Source: Rhizobium sp. NXC14
GTDB lineage: Bacteria > Pseudomonadota > Alphaproteobacteria > Rhizobiales > Rhizobiaceae
DNA: 64,000 nt
Assembly: GCF_002117485.1 (NCBI RefSeq)
Contig: NZ_CP021030.1
Location: forward strand, 933,001 to 997,000
Direction: 5' to 3'
Shown here one piece after another: positions 62,920-64,000 of this stretch. A model generated the notes under the pieces. It was not told the DNA's origin, searched no databases, and was given only the letters and a program-made list of their open reading frames with translations. The first letter of the stretch is position 1; each line of letters begins with the position of its first letter. The position numbers and the translations under genes were made by a program.

Positions 62920-64000
62920 ATGACGAATCTGCTGTCCAATTCCGATGCCCGCCGTGTCTTTCTTGCCAAGCAGGGCCTCAGCGCCTCACCGAACCGTGCC
63001 TTGACCAAGGCCGGCCTGCTGCAGTTGATCCACGATCTCGGCTTCGTCCAGGTGGACAGCATCCAGACGGTGGAGCGGGCGCATCATCAGATCCTGTTTT
63101 CCCGCAACCAGACCTATCGGCGCGAGCATCTGAAGGCACTGCTCGAAAAGGAGCGCGCGCTGTTCGAGCACTGGACGCACGACGCCTCCATCCTGCCCAG
63201 CGCCTTCTTCGTCTATTGGAAGCACAAGTTCCGCCACCAGGAGAAAGTCCTCGTCGAGCGCTGGCGCAAGTGGCGCGGCGAGGGTTTCGAGGCGGCTTTC
63301 GAGGAGACCTATGAACGTGTGCGGCGCGACGGCGCGATGCTGGCGCGCGATGTCAAGGCCGATGGCCACGTCTCCGGCGGCTGGTGGAACTGGCATCCGA
63401 ACAAGACGGCGCTCGAATATTTCTGGCACACCGGCAAGTTCGCCATCGCCGGCCGCTCGAATTTCCAGAAGATCTATGATCTGACCGAGCGCGTTATCCC
63501 CGCTGAATTCCGCGAGCCGGAGGTGAGCCGCGAAGACTTCGTCGATTGGGCCTGCCGCAGCGCGCTTGCCCGCCTCGGTTTCGCCACCCACGGCGAAATC
63601 GCAGCCTTTTGGAACCTGGTCTCGCCCGACGAGGCCAAGGCCTGGGTATCAGCCCATCGTGACGAGCTGACCGAAGTGCTGATCGAACCGGCGCCCGGCG
63701 GCAAGCCTCGCCCCTCCTGGGCCTTTGCCGACTTTCTCTCGACGCTTGACACCTATCCGGACGCTCCGCCGCGCATCCGCGTACTCAGCCCCTTCGACCC
63801 GATGATCCGCGACCGCAGTCGCACCGAACGCCTGTTCGGCTTCTTCTATCGCATCGAGGTCTTCGTGCCCGAAGCCAAGCGCGAATATGGCTATTACGTC
63901 TTCCCGCTGCTCGAAGGCGACCGCCTGATCGGCCGCATCGACATGAAGGCGGACCGCAAGAAATCGACCCTCGATGTCAGGCGGCTTTGGCTGGAACCGG
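62920..64000 (+). CDS. YcaQ-like winged-helix DNA-binding protein, N-terminal part (runs off the window end)
   Basis: An open frame of 360 codons continues past the window end. The protein opens MTNLLSNSDARRVFLAKQGL and continues LIHDLGFVQVDSIQTVERAHHQILFSRN ... LFEHWTHDASILPSAFF, the pattern of the HTH_42 / YcaQ family. Some members are DNA glycosylases that unhook interstrand crosslinks. Family motif positions are N-terminal and clear; the C-terminus is missing. The start ATG 62920 lies close to a GGATGGATG region with no strong ribosome-binding site, so a nearby alternative start is possible. Confidence 0.85.
   Translation, partial: MTNLLSNSDARRVFLAKQGLSASPNRALTKAGLLQLIHDLGFVQVDSIQTVERAHHQILFSRNQTYRREHLKALLEKERALFEHWTHDASILPSAFFVYWKHKFRHQEKVLVERWRKWRGEGFEAAFEETYERVRRDGAMLARDVKADGHVSGGWWNWHPNKTALEYFWHTGKFAIAGRSNFQKIYDLTERVIPAEFREPEVSREDFVDWACRSALARLGFATHGEIAAFWNLVSPDEAKAWVSAHRDELTEVLIEPAPGGKPRPSWAFADFLSTLDTYPDAPPRIRVLSPFDPMIRDRSRTERLFGFFYRIEVFVPEAKREYGYYVFPLLEGDRLIGRIDMKADRKKSTLDVRRLWLEP

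Overview
The window is a high-GC alphaproteobacterial chromosome segment, almost certainly from a Rhizobium of the R. leguminosarum / R. etli group. The evidence is the matR-matABC malonate cluster with its operator, the bioMNY biotin transporter, BA14K, DUF1217, DUF6101 and DUF982 proteins, and several families of rhizobial intergenic palindromic repeats (RIME-like mosaics and related elements). Most of it is housekeeping and central metabolism. The accessory signal is one insertion sequence plus scattered repeats.

Layout. 1-9.6 kb: start of an Nramp Mn/Fe transporter (minus), a divergent S49 peptidase, glyQ, a P-loop kinase-like gene, lemA, aroA, a DUF2207 membrane protein, purD and a small secreted protein. 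9.6-19 kb: chemoreceptor, DUF523, glyS (minus, about 9.6 kb from glyQ), tex, cfa and a histidine phosphatase. 19-20.3 kb: an IS110-family element inserted inside a palindromic repeat. 20.4-26.7 kb: MipA/OmpV, ubiA, DUF6101 and a very long DUF1217 repeat protein. 26.9-34 kb: FAD-linked dehydrogenase, Sua5/TsaC, an unknown, a GbcA/Stc2-like Rieske oxygenase, BA14K, DUF982 and a CorA/ZntB transporter. 34-39.3 kb: acyl-CoA dehydrogenase plus enoyl-CoA isomerase/hydratase behind a LiuR-type palindrome, an MBL hydrolase, and an SDR/HxlR divergent pair. 39.3-51.8 kb: the isoprenoid/RNA-modification/exonuclease set (rumA-like, tlyA, dxs, xseB, HDAC-like) in broken synteny, with a second chemoreceptor, a phospholipase-D-like protein, a pirin and an SDR lying between. 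52-57.3 kb: matR-matA-matB-matC. 57.3-60.6 kb: a solitary EctC-like protein, a LysR regulator, a Gly/Asp-rich micro-protein and an acyltransferase. 60.8-62.7 kb: bioMNY. 62.9 kb to the end: start of a YcaQ-like winged-helix protein.

The most striking observation is the IS110 element (about 19072-20219). Its 5' noncoding region can be read as a complete IS621-type bridge RNA: a 12-bp 5' hairpin, a target-binding loop whose two guides match the flanking target (CACCTTCT, and GGGGAG pairing with CTCCCC), and a donor-binding loop whose two guides match the element's own ends (TGGTTGC, and TATCCAAG pairing with CTTGGATA). The shared core is CT. Removing the element restores an intact rhizobial palindromic repeat. 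The guides therefore appear programmed for a repeat family, and a second, unoccupied perfect target is present at 62725-62736. Joining the element's ends also creates a plausible promoter whose start would fall at the first hairpin. These are sequence-level complementarities; folding, transcription and activity are inferred.

Regulatory sites readable from sequence include a 13+13 bp inverted repeat between the SDR and HxlR genes, the 20-bp MatR palindrome, a LiuR-type palindrome, a possible Mn-responsive box, and an inverted repeat just before the cfa ribosome-binding site.
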